DNA of 64,000 nt. Origin: Sporodiniella umbellata. Taxonomy: Eukaryota > Mucoromycota > Mucoromycetes > Mucorales > Rhizopodaceae. This document shows positions 20,744-33,500 of this stretch, piece after piece. The stretch's first letter is position 1. Every line of letters starts with the position of its first letter. A program made the translations under genes and the position numbers. The notes under the pieces are model-generated. The model searched no databases and was not told the DNA's origin. It was given only the letters and a program-made list of their open reading frames with translations. Where the stretch lies: positions 1 through 64,000 of the forward strand of contig JAIXMR010000013.1 in NCBI GenBank assembly GCA_025677835.1, read 5' to 3'.

Positions 20744-22070
20744 TTTTTTTTTTTTACATTAAAAGTTCCTTCATATTTCCACTTGTCATGTTTTCCGTTC
20801 GTATATATCAACATCTTTTTCTGGGCTTTCTGAATTTGACAAACATTGTTTTCTTTTTTGTTTCAAGCAATCAAAAAATAGTAATCGATCCAAATGAAAG
20901 TACATATGCTAAATAAAAGCGAATTGAATCTCCAAACTCGATGAATACTTCTCTATTTTACTGTAGTATAAACCATTTATTCTCTTATTTTTTTTATGAG
21001 TACATTTTACAAAATTTAACGAGTTCAAGTGCAGCTTTGAAGGCTGTAAACAGTCTAGAAAAAAAGGAGCCTTTTTAAAACGATACTATACTATAGCCAG
21101 TCTTGATAAATGGTCTCTATTTTATTTTTTGATTTTTATAAACTGGCGTTGTCAAATATTACATAGTCTTTCTTACTGCCATGTGAGCTGTTCTTCAAGA
21201 TATTGTTATAGGACTCCAAATGTACAATAAATTTAGATAAGTTGCGAGCAACAGTAAAAGGCTCTTTTATTTTGTATATCGACCAACTCAATTCTTTTGT
21301 TTTAACACGCAATCCCTTTTCACATCCTTGTTTATATATATATATATATATATAAATCGCAAGTGTCACTTTTGATAAATTTTCATCAAGGCGATTTTCT
21401 TTGTGTAGTCGTCAAAAGAAAACAAATGATATAGCAGTGACAGTTTTGATCGACCATCGTACGTATTAAAGAAGAAATACGTAGACAAGGTGTCTAGTTT
21501 TTATGCGTTGACTTATAGTTGTTAGATAACAGAATATATGGTAGCAATGTTATAAATTGTACTGTCAAACGTGTATCAATCAGAAACATTTTATAAAAAT
21601 TTTAATATAACTTGGATTCTTTTCTTCTAATGTATTAAACCTTTTTTTGAAATGATAAAAGAAGTTTGAGATATGTCTATAAAATTCGAATTTTAGATAA
21701 GTTTTGAAGTTTCTACATAATTTTTTCTTATTCGCTTTAAATTACAGTATCATATATATAAACTTCAATTGTTTGTATCTAGAAATATTTCTCATTATAC
21801 CCGCAAAATACTCAAAAATGGTAAATATAGTGCAATTAAGATACAGGACACTATAATTTAATGAGGGCAAGAAAATATAGAAGAACTTCAAAGAGCATCT
21901 AAAGTTTAAACATTGTAGCTTATTTTAGTTTTTTATTATTATTTCAAAATAAAATCTTATACATTGAGAGAAAACAACCGCAATTGATATCTAAATTCAA
22001 AATACATATAAAGTGTTTCTCATTATTTCATAATGATGATGGGAATCATATTACACAAATAATTGTTTAG
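20744..22070. other. AT-rich spacer
   Basis: About 1.3 kb with a (TA)n microsatellite at 21333-21354. The minus-strand frame at 21136-21369 includes that microsatellite and is not credible. Nothing else is supported. Confidence 0.45.
21333..21354. repeat. (TA)n microsatellite
   Basis: Uninterrupted TA dinucleotide run of about 22 bases. Confidence 0.85.
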
Positions 22071-22342
22071 TTATAGCTTTGAGCTAGCGAGGCCTTCAAA
22101 TTGCTCAGTCAAAAGCTTCAAAATATCATAAGAAAGTAGCTGGAAATCTTCATTCAATAAACCTTGTAGATACTCGTTATAATTAAGAGTCAACAAGCTT
22201 TCAGAGTTATTACTTTATTCAGATTTCTTATATCCCCTGTTTCTTTACAGTTGTTCCGCAATCTTAAAGCATTGCGATAATTAATATCTAGGCTATTTGA
22301 AAAGTTTGTCGTCAAACTATTTTTTTCAGGCTTTTTAACCAT
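22071..22342 (-). pseudogene. Possible gene relic, two frames of coding-like sequence
   Basis: On the minus strand an ATG at 22342 opens MVKKPEKNSLTTNFSNS... and continues to about IRNLNK near 22215. The next bases then read better in another frame (NNSESLLTLNYNEYLQGLL, then FQLLSYDILKLLTEQFEGL) up to a stop at 22071-22073. The composition is more protein-like than the surrounding DNA. The frame change could mark a decayed gene, or a short last exon of an unrecognised gene whose other parts I cannot place. No family was recognised. Confidence 0.3.
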
Positions 22343-24477
22343 ACAATCTAGAAACTTTCCTCTGGTAAAGATACTATAGGTTTTTTATGATCTATTTTGG
22401 CTTTAGCCTAGCGTAGGTATTGAATATAAATTTGAATCAAACTAGTTAGAAATAAATTAAGCAAACAACTTACTTTTTTTTTTATAATGATTTAAAAGTT
22501 AGATGAACCTAAAAAACTATTTATGAAGAATTAGACATTTACTGTTTAAAAAAGAGAGCTATATTATTTAGAAGAGAAAGTACTGTGGTATTTTAGCAGA
22601 GCATTTCAGTCTAAAACAGATTTTCTCTTAATGAGGTTTATAGAGAACACCCATCCTTCAAGATCCCTTTTTTTCATTTAAATAAACAAAAAACAAACAA
22701 TACTCTTACGCTCTGTATTGTTTTTAATAAATACTTCAAGAACTAACTCTTTAAACTATTATGAAAATATATTTAGTAAAATATCATAGCCTCTTACTAT
22801 AAGCAATTTAGAAAATCGCTACTGAAGAACGTATATTCTAAGGATTTACATGAAAACGAGAACATTCTATCAGAAAGCATCAACGATAACAACTACAACA
22901 AAATTGGAGGGAAATACACACCTTACAACAGATAAATCGAAATTTCCTCAGAGAAAATACAATAAATGAAATATTAAAGATGGTTCTTAGGTCTTATATG
23001 GAGTTGAAAAAACAACACAAAAGAGATTTTTTTAAAAATAAAGATACCTTTCTAAATGCAATTAATTAACATATCATTCGTGGTTCAGTTGTTTATACAA
23101 ATCCTTAGAAGGGCTATTCCTCGTTAAATGAACCGGGATACAAACATCGTACTATCAAATACAAAAATAATATACAGTAAGCGAAGCAATTAACACTAGC
23201 ACAATTGAAGAGACATGAAATGATATTAAACTAAAGAAAAGATCAAAAAATAGAAACAAAAAAACATACTTCAAGGCTGCCTTAATGAGTTTATTTGAAT
23301 GAAAAAAAAAAATTAAAAAGACCTTTAGAATAAGCATATAAAACTATTTCAAAGCGTCATTTTTTAGTACTAGAGTGAACTTTCTTTACTATTTTTGAAA
23401 ATCCATACCTTTTTATTCTTAGGAGTTATATACAATAAAACGTATAAAAGTTATATCTACTTGTAAACAAAAACGGCTAAAAAATAAAACAAAAAGATTA
23501 TTAAAGGTTAAATCATTAAAGATATAGAGACATACTATATAGGCAAGTATTGTGTTTTAAGAAAAGGTGACGAATGTACATTCTAAACTACATATTAAGC
23601 TTGTTCTAGTCTATTTTATGATTTTAAAGTATACAGTCAAAAAAAAAAACGAAAGATAATGATAAAAAAAAAAGAACTTTTTCCTATGATTCTTTGTGGT
23701 GTATTGACAACGAGATTGATACGACGACAGAAAAACTTGTAAAAATTTTCAGCTAAATATATTGATTTTAATATTTAGATTTTACAAAAACTCAAGCCAA
23801 ATACCGAAATTGATCTTTAACTTCTTTAACCCTGAAAACTACTTTGGTCAGTTCCCATAGATGACTCTATCTTACTGGTTGGTTATAATTAAAAGTATCA
23901 CATGCTATAAATAAACAAAGGTTTTCCTTCTTCTGATCGCTTCCGAATACATGGGATGACAGTTGTGTGTCACTCATTGTACAAAGTTTCATAAGGTTGT
24001 AATATGGCCATAAGCTTAACAAAGTCATAGGATTAGTTAGAGCCATATTTAAGTGACCATCCTTTATACACTAACTCTTTTTAGATTAAAAAAACTACAG
24101 TATCCAGCCACTTGATACACAGCGTGAGTTGAGTTGGTTGCAGTATATGCAAACACTACGAAATTCAAATACAGTAAATGTACCAACTTCGTATTATGAC
24201 CAATCTAATAAGGCAAAATAAAGAAGGCGACCTTGTAATATGTTGTATATTTGTAGAATCAAAGTACATAAATATCTGTACATGTATAGCCCTGAAAAAA
24301 ATACAAACGTTTTTTCAAGCCTCTGCTAACTTTAAGCTATGTACTATGACAAATAAATAACCTCTGGACTGCTGATCAGTTCCACTTTTAGTATATATAG
24401 GGCACAACTATCCGCTCTTTTTTTTCCCCTCAATATTCAACTACCAGACATTTTTCTCTTTTGGTTCAACATCCAAA
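22343..24477. other. AT-rich spacer and upstream region of the membrane-protein gene
   Basis: About 2.1 kb, one of the most AT-rich parts of the window. Short frames such as 23155-23337 (minus) are hydrophobic readings of A/T tracts. The last 90 bases hold a TATA box and a pyrimidine-rich leader for the gene at 24478. Confidence 0.45.
24392..24400 (+). promoter_or_regulatory. TATA box and pyrimidine-rich leader of the 24478 gene
   Basis: TATATATAG lies 78-86 bases before the ATG and is followed by a C/T-rich tract (about 24412-24430), a common fungal core-promoter layout. Confidence 0.5.
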
Positions 24478-26847
24478 ATGTCTAATACCTACTTAATAAA
24501 AACAGAAGATAAACTAGCGCTTGAAAAAAAATACTACTTAGCTTCAGACTCTTGTTATGACCTTTATCCAAGCCTTTCTAGAAAAGTCAGAAATGATTGT
24601 GTTCAAGTAGCTTTCTTACCTTCAAAAAAAGATTTGACTGCGAAAGATACAATCTACAGCAGTCGCTTAGATGACACAAAAAACACAACTAGTAAAGCTC
24701 AAAGTGACGAAAAGATTAGTCAATGGGATCTATATCCTGGACTTCTTCGAAGTGTAATATATAGATTTTTTTTTAAAAAAAAGATTGATTTACAGTTTAT
24801 AGGCTGAAAACTCTGGCTCAGATCGCTTGCGCCAAAGGCTTCATGGGATGAGGTCTACCATCATACATTTTTGATTTGATTGACTACAAATACCCTTTGT
24901 TTTTGTCTTTCTGGTAATGGTTTGAAGTTATAGTTTTGCTGCTTTTTAAGCTAATGCTAATAATAAATAAAACTTGCAACTTTCTTTTGTCTGATACCTC
25001 AGCTCTTAGCAAAGTGATCTCTCAATTAGCATATTCTAGTAGTAGTATGTTTTTAGCGCTAAAGTATACTATAGCCATGCACCTGGTACCAACGATTCAT
25101 ATAAATTATTTTACTTAAAAATGCAAGTCAACATAGAGAATAATAAAAACAAGAGAAAAAAAAAGCTTTCGAAAACTTTAAAATATCCAAAAACAACTTT
25201 TTTATTATTTGATGAGGTATTTTGCTTACTGTTTTCCTAACAAAATCTCTGTCTGTCACCTTTCTAAAGAACTTGGTATGGACGATTTGAGAAAAATTAC
25301 ATTGGCGATTGTCAAGGAAATATACGTCACTGACATGTTCAATTCAAACAGCTGGATTAAAACGGTTTTTTTTTAAAAAAGAAAACCCAATGTTTCTTTT
25401 CGTAGCTTTTCTTTATTCTTTGTATGACCAGACTAAAATCTAGCAATTTTTTTGTCTTCTACATCGTAACGTCTATAGCTTTTGGGTGTCTAACAACCGT
25501 ATTGTCACTGTACTATTCACCTAATGGTTGGCAAGATTTTTTCAATTCCAGGCCAAATAGGGGAGATATGGGGTTTGGCAGGTTTTTGATACGAGGCTCA
25601 AGATTTATAAATGGTAAGAACTTGTAACTACCTTGTGGCTTCATGTTTAAACAATGATAAAAAAAAAAGGCAAATACACGCCCTTTGCCTATCCTTGGCG
25701 CTTGTTACATCCTAATGAGCTTGGTCAACACATGGCTTGGTCAGCTTATATAGTTCATCAGCTTGGACAATGGTTTATTTTAGCTAAAGTTCAATTCGGT
25801 ACACAAAACAATGCCAATCGCTGGTCGGATGATTATCAGTGGTGGAATTGGCAAATGGTATATTTGAATGGCTCAATGCTTATATTTAAACTGGTTCATG
25901 GACATATATATTATGATGGTTTAGCCGCCAATGTTCCTGAGGGCATTGCACAAGGATCAGTAGTTAACATCCTTGTTTTAGCTATCATAATTGCTATAAC
26001 AAAGTACGAAAATGCGATAGAATGCTTTGGTCAAGAAATCTCATTTTCTTGTTTTATCTAGACGTGGTGTAATTTTTGGTATGGGAAAAGGTACTTCGAC
26101 AAATGTTGTACAATTTGTAAAAAAATACCATGGTTACATAATGAGCTTTGGGACTGTGTTAAATTTTCATTATCATCCTGTGGTAAAAATAGCACTTTGA
26201 TGAGCACAAAAAAAGCATTTGAAATTTTTTAAACAAGCATTAATAGGAAGGTACAATGGGCCATTTCTTTGGGTTTGTGTATCAATGTTTGTTGATTTGG
26301 CAATCAACAAATTTTCTGCATAAGGTAAAAATCATGTGTACACATACTTTTCTTTATATATACTTACATCAGCGTTTCTTGTTATCAATTTTAGACCCAT
26401 CGGTCCAAATCTTGGATACTTTTGCTAGAAACATGGGTTTTTATACATGGAACACTAACTGCAATAATTCAACCAGGCATAGGATGGCAAATATTTTCAT
26501 ATGGGTTCATGTCAATTTTTCTTATGAACCAAATCTTTCAACTCCCGATCAGTCAGAGTAGACTGTTTATGACTATGATTTACAGTATCTTCCTTTTTTC
26601 AATGTTACTAGGATTCGAAAAAGACAAGGCGTACTATCGAGCTACATTTATACCCATATCCGAATATATTTGTGTCTACGTTATTCTGACAATTGGGAAT
26701 ATTGTGACACAACTTAGCAAAAAAATCCAATGTGCCGCTCTGAAGAATTTTACAATTATATGTTCATATATGTGTATATCAGCTGGAATTACCGTTGGGC
26801 TAGCACTGGTGCTTGCTGGAAACGTCAAAGTGTATAACGACTATTAA
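24478..26847 (+). CDS. Polytopic membrane protein of unknown function, histidine-rich
   Basis: Nine exons (24478-24753, 24803-24852, 25010-25044, 25270-25364, 25406-25613, 25670-26003, 26062-26182, 26247-26324, 26395-26847) join in frame to 549 aa. Residues 1-152 are soluble and charged (GMDDLRKITLAIVKEIY near their end). About nine or ten membrane segments follow, starting with SNFFVFYIVTSIAFG at about 165. Several carry histidines: LGQHMAWSAYIVHQLG, KLVHGHIYYDG, NFHYHPVEGTMGHFFG and WVFIHGTLTAIIQPG. Conserved-looking tryptophans and GxG turns lie between them. I do not recognise the family. Intramembrane His clusters suggest metal or haem binding, or proton movement, which is inference. Introns 1 and 4 contain T(n)A(n) blocks. 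Confidence 0.78.
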
Positions 26848-26902
26848 AGATAAATTTCATTATAATATTGATTTCGCAGTGAGATTTAAAGCACACGTTT
26901 AC

Positions 26903-26933
<31 letters not shown>

Positions 26934-27334
26934 AAGAAAAAAGTATACGTATACACATTCACACACCAATGCTTCAATCCAAGACTACGTTTCGTAATCT
27001 CCCTAGCGGATATGTTTCCAGAGACAGATCATTTTAAAGCATGCCAAGCAAAACAACTTGAATCAGAGATTGTATTTTGTCATCATACGTTTAGGGGTTC
27101 CATTTACAAAGGGGCTATAGCTAAAACAGCACTTATGGGTGAAGCTTAGTTTATGCTATCAGCCAGCCTCTCTCAATCCATTTGTTTCTGCGGCAAGGTA
27201 TAAAATAAGCAAATAAGAAAAGACAAGTTGATTGTGAGAGATGGTAGGCACCCGTGCTTAATCTTGTTGAACTGGTCCTACTATCGCTGAATTAAGAATA
27301 CAAAGAAAAACCCTTGGGAAACCATTTTTTATTT
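26848..27334. other. Convergent spacer with a 27-base A run
   Basis: About 490 bases between two convergent stop codons. It contains an uninterrupted A run at 26904-26930 followed by GAAAAGAAAA, and otherwise nothing recognisable. Confidence 0.5.
26904..26930. repeat. Homopolymer A27
   Basis: Twenty-seven consecutive A residues, about 57 bases after the stop of the membrane-protein gene. It may be natural, or retained from a retrotransposed poly(A) tail. Confidence 0.85.
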
Positions 27335-28197
27335 TCAAGCTAAATCTTTATTCACTGCCCAGTTGAAACCATAGCGAGAAGAGGGTGCGCTATAGTCTTT
27401 TAACCTTTCTAAAACAGACTCTGTTGTATCACACGAAACAAAAATCTTTGTGTTTCCTTCAGAGATAAATTTTGCTACAAAGAATTTAGTATACAACATC
27501 AATAAATGAGTGTATCCAGGCTGTCCTACCTTCGGCAGCTTGCTCGATCCATTGAATGCATAAATCAAAGAACTTTTTGGTATTGAGCAGCAAGATGGGT
27601 TTAGAGTGGATGTTTAATTGCGACCAGGTAATCATTTCAAACATTTCTTCCATTGTACCATATCCACCGGGTAAAACAATGAAGGCATCGCTCTAATTAG
27701 ACCTTAAAACCATATTTTTTGTTGTTTTTAGCTCTTACTTCATCTGCCATAATTTTTTTACGAGTGTGCATATCTGGCACTACTTTGAAGTCCCCAGGCT
27801 GTTTACTGCCATGTTTGTAAAACACTTCAGGGACTACGCCAAAGGTTTTCCCGCCATTGTTTAACACGCCTTTGGCTACTGCTCCCATCAAACCAACTGA
27901 TCCGCCACCTAAATGTTTCTAAGTAAGCCACACAAGTATATACATATATATATATATATGTGTGTGTGCAACTTACCATAGACAAGTCTTATGTTATTCT
28001 TTGCAAGAAGTTCCCCTAATTCTATTTTCCCACAGTTTAGATTTTAAAAGCTCGAGTTCTATGTATACCATCTTACTCTCAGCTTCTTGAACATATACAG
28101 GATCATTGCCTGTACTAGAAGCGCAATAAACGCACACAGATTTTATTACTGTAGGTTTATTAGCAGGTTGCTCCAAGACTGGACGTTGAGGGTTCAT
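27335..28197 (-). CDS. LOG family protein (cytokinin riboside 5'-monophosphate phosphoribohydrolase-like)
   Basis: Five minus-strand exons (28197-28077, 28021-27977, 27908-27739, 27692-27530, 27474-27335) give 212 aa in frame, a normal LOG length. The Rossmann start SVCVYCASSTG is followed by LGELLAKNNIRLVYGGGSVGLMG. The signature PGGYGTMEE lies at about 120-128, after residues SDAFIVL. The TRKKIMADE segment supplies the conserved arginine and lysine. LOG enzymes release free cytokinin bases from nucleoside monophosphates by N-glycosidic hydrolysis; many relatives are annotated as lysine decarboxylases by old error. The nucleotide substrate in this fungus is unknown. It is divergent from the Brr6/Brl1-like gene. 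Confidence 0.92.
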
Positions 28198-29096
28198 AAT
28201 TTCGATTAAGAGAAAAATGGGGAGATTAAAAGAAAAGTTTTAAAATTTTTTTTTTGCCAGAGCAAAAAAGGTTTTTTATACAACGCCAACTTCCTGTTGC
28301 TACAAAGCTTTCTAGACTCTCAGTCGATGGGTATCTATAGGTACCTCTGTCATCTTATCTGTAGCCAAAAGACGCCCTTTTTTTTCCCAAACATATTGCC
28401 TCTCCTGCTATCTACGTTATATGAACACGTAGCAAGAAATCGTACCCACCAGCTTCGATCTTGTTTCTGATATTTTCGAACTATGTGTATTAATGACTCA
28501 TTGCGCAACAATCAAAAATCAATCCGCTTTGTATTTTGTATTGTTTATTTTTAAGAGCCATAGGTCTTGATATGAAACGATGACAGTCAGAATAGGCTCT
28601 AATATCGGTATTTTTTAAACCCGCTACATCAAAAACAAAATGTTTATATGCACTGTACGTAGATTACGTTCAGTATATCCAATAGTTTTAACTTTACTTT
28701 GCGACAAAGTCAAATGCTTGTTTTGAATAGTTTTCCATATAGGCTAAAATAGGCACTAGTATTTTTCTTTAACTACAGTTCTTTTGGCTTGGATGAATAG
28801 CTATACAGAATTAAATTGCTCAATCAGCTTCTTTGTATATATCGAGGTATGGCTTCTGAATATCACTAAAGTGCTTTGACCAGCCAATACGTTCACACGC
28901 TTTTCTAGTTATGCTATTTTAGCTTAATATTTGCAAGCAATTAGTTCAAAGCCTAGGCCTGGCGCTTTATTTTTGAAAACTATACCCTCTTGACATATTT
29001 TGAAAATTCGCTACAGGTATCAATTTGCGACGCAATTCACGTGACTTGACTTATAATTATTCCAAATACAATTGGACATTTGCCTTTAGTTAGAAA
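28198..29096. other. Divergent promoter region between the LOG and Brr6/Brl1 genes
   Basis: About 900 AT-rich bases. A TTCACGTGAC site near 29035 lies about 60 bases before the Brr6/Brl1 ATG. No gene is seen. Confidence 0.4.
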
Positions 29097-30095
29097 ATGA
29101 GAGGCTATCAACGGGCTTTAGCCAAGAGTAAGCTAAACTAATAACCTAAGACTTGAAAATCGTTGCAGATTTTTTTAAAAAGAAAATAGGAGCACGATCC
29201 GATGATCAACAAGTTGCAGATTCAATTATGTCAAAAAGTCAAGGATTTAACTTCATTCCTAAGCTTCAGCCTAATCAGCGCTTATTTGATGTTGATTCCC
29301 CTAAAAATGTACACCAATTAAGTGCAATAAGCTTAACACAAAGATACAAAAAAAGGGCAAAAGACTATTTTGGACAAAGTGAAAAGCAAACTCGTCATCC
29401 AATAGTAAATTTGCAAGTGTCTTCTACATCCCAAGAATCATCTATAACTAGACACCAAAATATTTCATATACTGTCATACTGTATCTTCAACTGTTCTTT
29501 AACACTATTATATTCTTCACAGCTTTGTATGTATTTTTGCAAGTGGCTTTAGTTATGAGACAAGACTTCAACCTAAAAGTTGGTGAACAGTTGGATGGTT
29601 TGTTAAATAGTTCAGAGCAAACCAGCTTTACGTATTGCTAATATACACTGTAGCGCTATACCAAACTAAAATAAGATGCGAAAGAGACTATGAAGCAAAC
29701 AAATGTAGATCAAACAATAGAGTTCCAGCTATTGAAAATATGTGTCAAGATTGGGAGGCGTGTATACAGAAAGACATGGCTGTTGCAAAGTATGTAACAT
29801 TTGTATGATATTGTTTCAAACCTCTTAAACTTTTTCTTTTATTGTGACAGAACGAAAATATTAGCAGAAGCGATCGCCGAAATTATTAACAGCTTTACGG
29901 AGCCAATTTCGTACAAAACTATTGTAAGATGAGCTCTAAGGTTGCTGTAATAGAGACTTATCTTGTTAAAAAAAGGCATTTTTTTCAGTTTTGGTAGCTG
30001 GATCTCTTATGTTCTCAAATATTGCACTTGGAAACTTAAAAAAAAAACAGCAAATACAGTCGACAAAGTCGGTTGTTCATCGTACTGAATTTTAG
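29097..30095 (+). CDS. Brr6/Brl1-type nuclear envelope protein
   Basis: Five exons (29097-29127, 29169-29597, 29654-29789, 29851-29923, 29976-30095) give 262 aa. A soluble N-terminus is followed by a first membrane segment (about 113-137, FFNTIIFFTALYVFLQVAL). A luminal domain then carries the family's paired cysteines (IRCERDYEANKC, ENMCQDWEAC) and NSFTEPISYKTI. A second membrane segment lies at about 224-241 (FFSVLVAGSLMFSNIAL). This is the Brr6/Brl1 layout: integral nuclear-envelope proteins that help nuclear pore complexes insert. The first exon is only 31 nt, so the ATG at 29097 is found only by splicing a 41-nt intron. The last acceptor (AAAAAG before GCA) is chosen because it keeps frame; a nearer TTCAG does not. 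It lies tail to tail with Nup188. Confidence 0.88.
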
Positions 30096-30503
30096 TCTAA
30101 AAAAAGTCAGTAGCGACTGTTGGAAGCTTCTGGGAAAACGCTATCTAATCCCCTTTAGCGTCTTTCAAAAGCTGCATTTATTAGTATTCTTATAGATTGC
30201 TATATAAAAATACCTTTATTGATATACAGTTTTTTTCTTATCAGAGAACTTATGACCGTATGTTCATGTATTTAAAAAGACAGCGTTCCAACTAAATGTT
30301 GTTTAATCCTCAATTTTGGATCTGTTGACTCCTTTGCGTTTATCCACTGAACGAAAAACTGAATTTTAGCAACAACAGACCTTACTTTGTGAATATGGCT
30401 TCATTATGTTATTTATGACAGGTCTAAACGTTGTTTAGAAATGTAATAGCTTACAAATGATCAAACTTCTAGTTTAATCTATCAATTGTACTTAACGTTT
30501 TAT
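30096..30503. other. Short spacer between convergent Brr6/Brl1 and Nup188 genes
   Basis: 408 AT-rich bases, both genes' 3' flanks. A minus-strand AATAAA (plus TTTATT, about 30500) overlaps the Nup188 stop region. Confidence 0.45.
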
Positions 30504-33500
30504 TTAGCTTTCAAAAAATCTATTGTTCAAAAACGTCTGTAACATATACATTAACTTTGCTCTAGGTCTTATATCTGTAACTATCTTTTTCGCTGCTAGC
30601 TCCTCCAGAGTAAGTACCACTTTAGATAGTACCTCAGCAACGTCCATTACATTGTCTGCAGCAATTCTCATTCTCAAATCGTCAGTGATGTCTGGCTTGG
30701 CTATCCAAAGTGCAGTTTGAGAAGTAAGAAGAAGTGTGCAGCTTTGAATAACGTTCAGCGCTGGCTGTAGCGGCTGGGTTTGCAAATCTTTCCACTGGTC
30801 AACCATAGTGATGCAAGCATTAATCAAATCAGCCAAGGTACCAAAAGAAGCAATAGTATCTGTAGATGCACGCATATCCGGATGGATTATTGCATTTCCA
30901 AAAGGCCATTCAACATCAGGGGTAGTAAGTATGAAGTCTGCACTGCTTAAAATGATGAGAGTAGTCACCATATAATTCGCTATAGTTAATGTTGACTTCA
31001 GGGTTTTTCGCAGGGATTGGTCAACAGTTTCACTATTATCTGTACGATAAAGGTGTGCTTTCATGTGGGCGGGATGTGTATAGAAGTACAGATATCGTTG
31101 AAGCAATATAAGCGACGCGTCTTTGTATGATGTCAATAAACAAGTGGCAATATTAGGTATACAATTCAAATGCTTCGCTATTTCGTAAAATACACCATTG
31201 ATATATTCCAGCTCTTCTAGCAAAGGAGCTGAAAGGCTTTCTAAAGGTACAAGTGCAAATAGTGAGTCGCTACGGCTATTCGCTCTCTCAAACGCCCTTC
31301 CAATTTGCGGTCCAAAAACTTGCAGTATATTTACAACGTCCTTTGCAATGACTTGAGGGTTTGCAGTACTCCGCAACAAATTGCCGATGACGTTTAATGT
31401 TTGACACCAAACAAAATGAAGTGGATTCCTTTCTACATGTGTGGGCTCTTGGCTATCCTTGTTTCCAAATCGGACAAACAAATCCAATGAACCTTGCTGT
31501 AAAAGCGCGGTAAGACTGCTATTTGCTAGGCTATCAAAAAAGTTGCACCTGAGAAGGCTTTCAGCAGCTTCTGGTATACTAGATAAAACAAGCAAAAAGT
31601 AAAGAGCTGTTTCCGCGTAAGGTGTAATACTGAGACTGATAAGGTTTTCGGAGCAACTTGTTTGGCTATTTTCAAAAATTTAAAATAACCCGTTTCAGTA
31701 ATATTAGTTTACCTTTTGATTTCTCTAAGCATGAATTCAGTACCCCAAAAATATAAGTTTTGTAAAGACTCAAATACATGCGCTTTATCGAATTCAGCAA
31801 TCCATAGCTTTTTTTCAAGGCCATATCTATCACTGATGATTTCCTGAAGCAAAGATGTGGCGACTGTTATATCTTTGATACAGCTTTCGATGTCTTCTTC
31901 GCCTGCAGAGGAACCTTCAGAGCTAAATGACTGGGCTTTAATAGTCAGCACTTGAAAGCTGATACAAACAACAGGTAAAATCGACTCCAGACATTTTTTC
32001 AAACTTTTAAATATAGTTGGCTTCTCACTTGTGTGAGTAATTGTTCCTCGAATGGTGTATATACATAGCATCAGCGCTTCAAGCAAAGGCCTATGGAACT
32101 GAATTGCAGTAGAGTCGTTTATACTTTGTACAAGTGCGTAATTTTCTCGGTCAAGCAGTTTGTTTAAACATGCAAGAATTCGAGTCACGTTTGAGGTATA
32201 CTCCTCTTTTGCTAAAACGTCTTGACCCATAAGAACAGGCTTTGAGATATCAATATACTCCTCAATCAGGTTTCTTGTCATTTGTATCAAAATACTATAA
32301 GAAACCAATGTCACGCCGTCATATCGGTCAATATCTTCAAGCTGTTGAATCAAGCTACAAATAAAGTTCAAAAGATCAATAGAGTTGCTGAAAGTGCTGT
32401 TGTTTTGTAAAGCGAAAAAAGAGGTATTGTGTGAGCAAGCTTCAACAAATGTCTTGAAGGACTGAAGTAGTACAATTTGAGAATCTGCTATTGAAAAGTT
32501 GTGGTTTGTTTGTAGAATGCTCTTTAAAAAGCTGTTTGATAAATTTTTTGTGTCAGCTATATTGGCTCTATCATCAATAGAAACTTCAAAATTGTGTTCC
32601 CCTTTTAGGTTGTTGATTAAAGGGAAAATTCGATTGACCCCCAAACGAAGATTAAACAAATAAGAGTCCCCATACTTGCTAATGTCTTCAGGAATGCCAT
32701 CTTCGCCATACCCAATTGGCTTTTCCTTAAGGAGGAGAAACGATACATCGCTTACTCCAGCTATGCCTAACAAACTTGTAGCAGACATATATGCCTGCTC
32801 AGATAGTCTTGGACTGAAAATGTTTTTAGAAAGCTCGACTGATAGTTGCGATAACTTCTCCGGTTTGCCAATCTTCGACAGTATACTCTTTAAGCCACGT
32901 GAATAGCTGTCTACAGCCTTTGAATTGTAGTTTTCTTTTTTATGGCTGATTGTTGTTAAATGGGCTTCATATGCGACTATACGCATGGCCAGTGCCTTGT
33001 TTAGGTTAGCACAACAAATTTTTCGGACATCTGAATCATAACAGTCTAGCTTGCTGAAATTTGCTTCAACAAAGTTAATATTCTCTAGGTTACTTTCAGA
33101 GGTGCTAGTGTCAATAAGAGGAGCCTCAAGGATTTCTTCAAGAACGGTCCATAGAGTATTTTGATCACGAGTATGATCAACCAAGCTACGACGACTGGGA
33201 GAATATTTCCAAAATGTGGAAATAAACCTTAATATATTAGAAATAACTGTGGGCTTTTCTTTAGACAGAGCCTCCCACTTATTCAGCATATTCATAGCGG
33301 CCTGTATAGCAGACTCAGGAGCTTTTTGAGGGTGATAGTGTGAACTGTGACCAGACATGATGAAGTCATTGTAGTCCAAGAACAAAGCGGCAAGGTCTGG
33401 TTGCGTTTCTAAAAGTGATGTAATGAATTGCCAAACAGATGACATTAATACTTCACTTTGAGCGTCGTCTCTTGAAAGTTGAATGTATGTTTGAATAATG

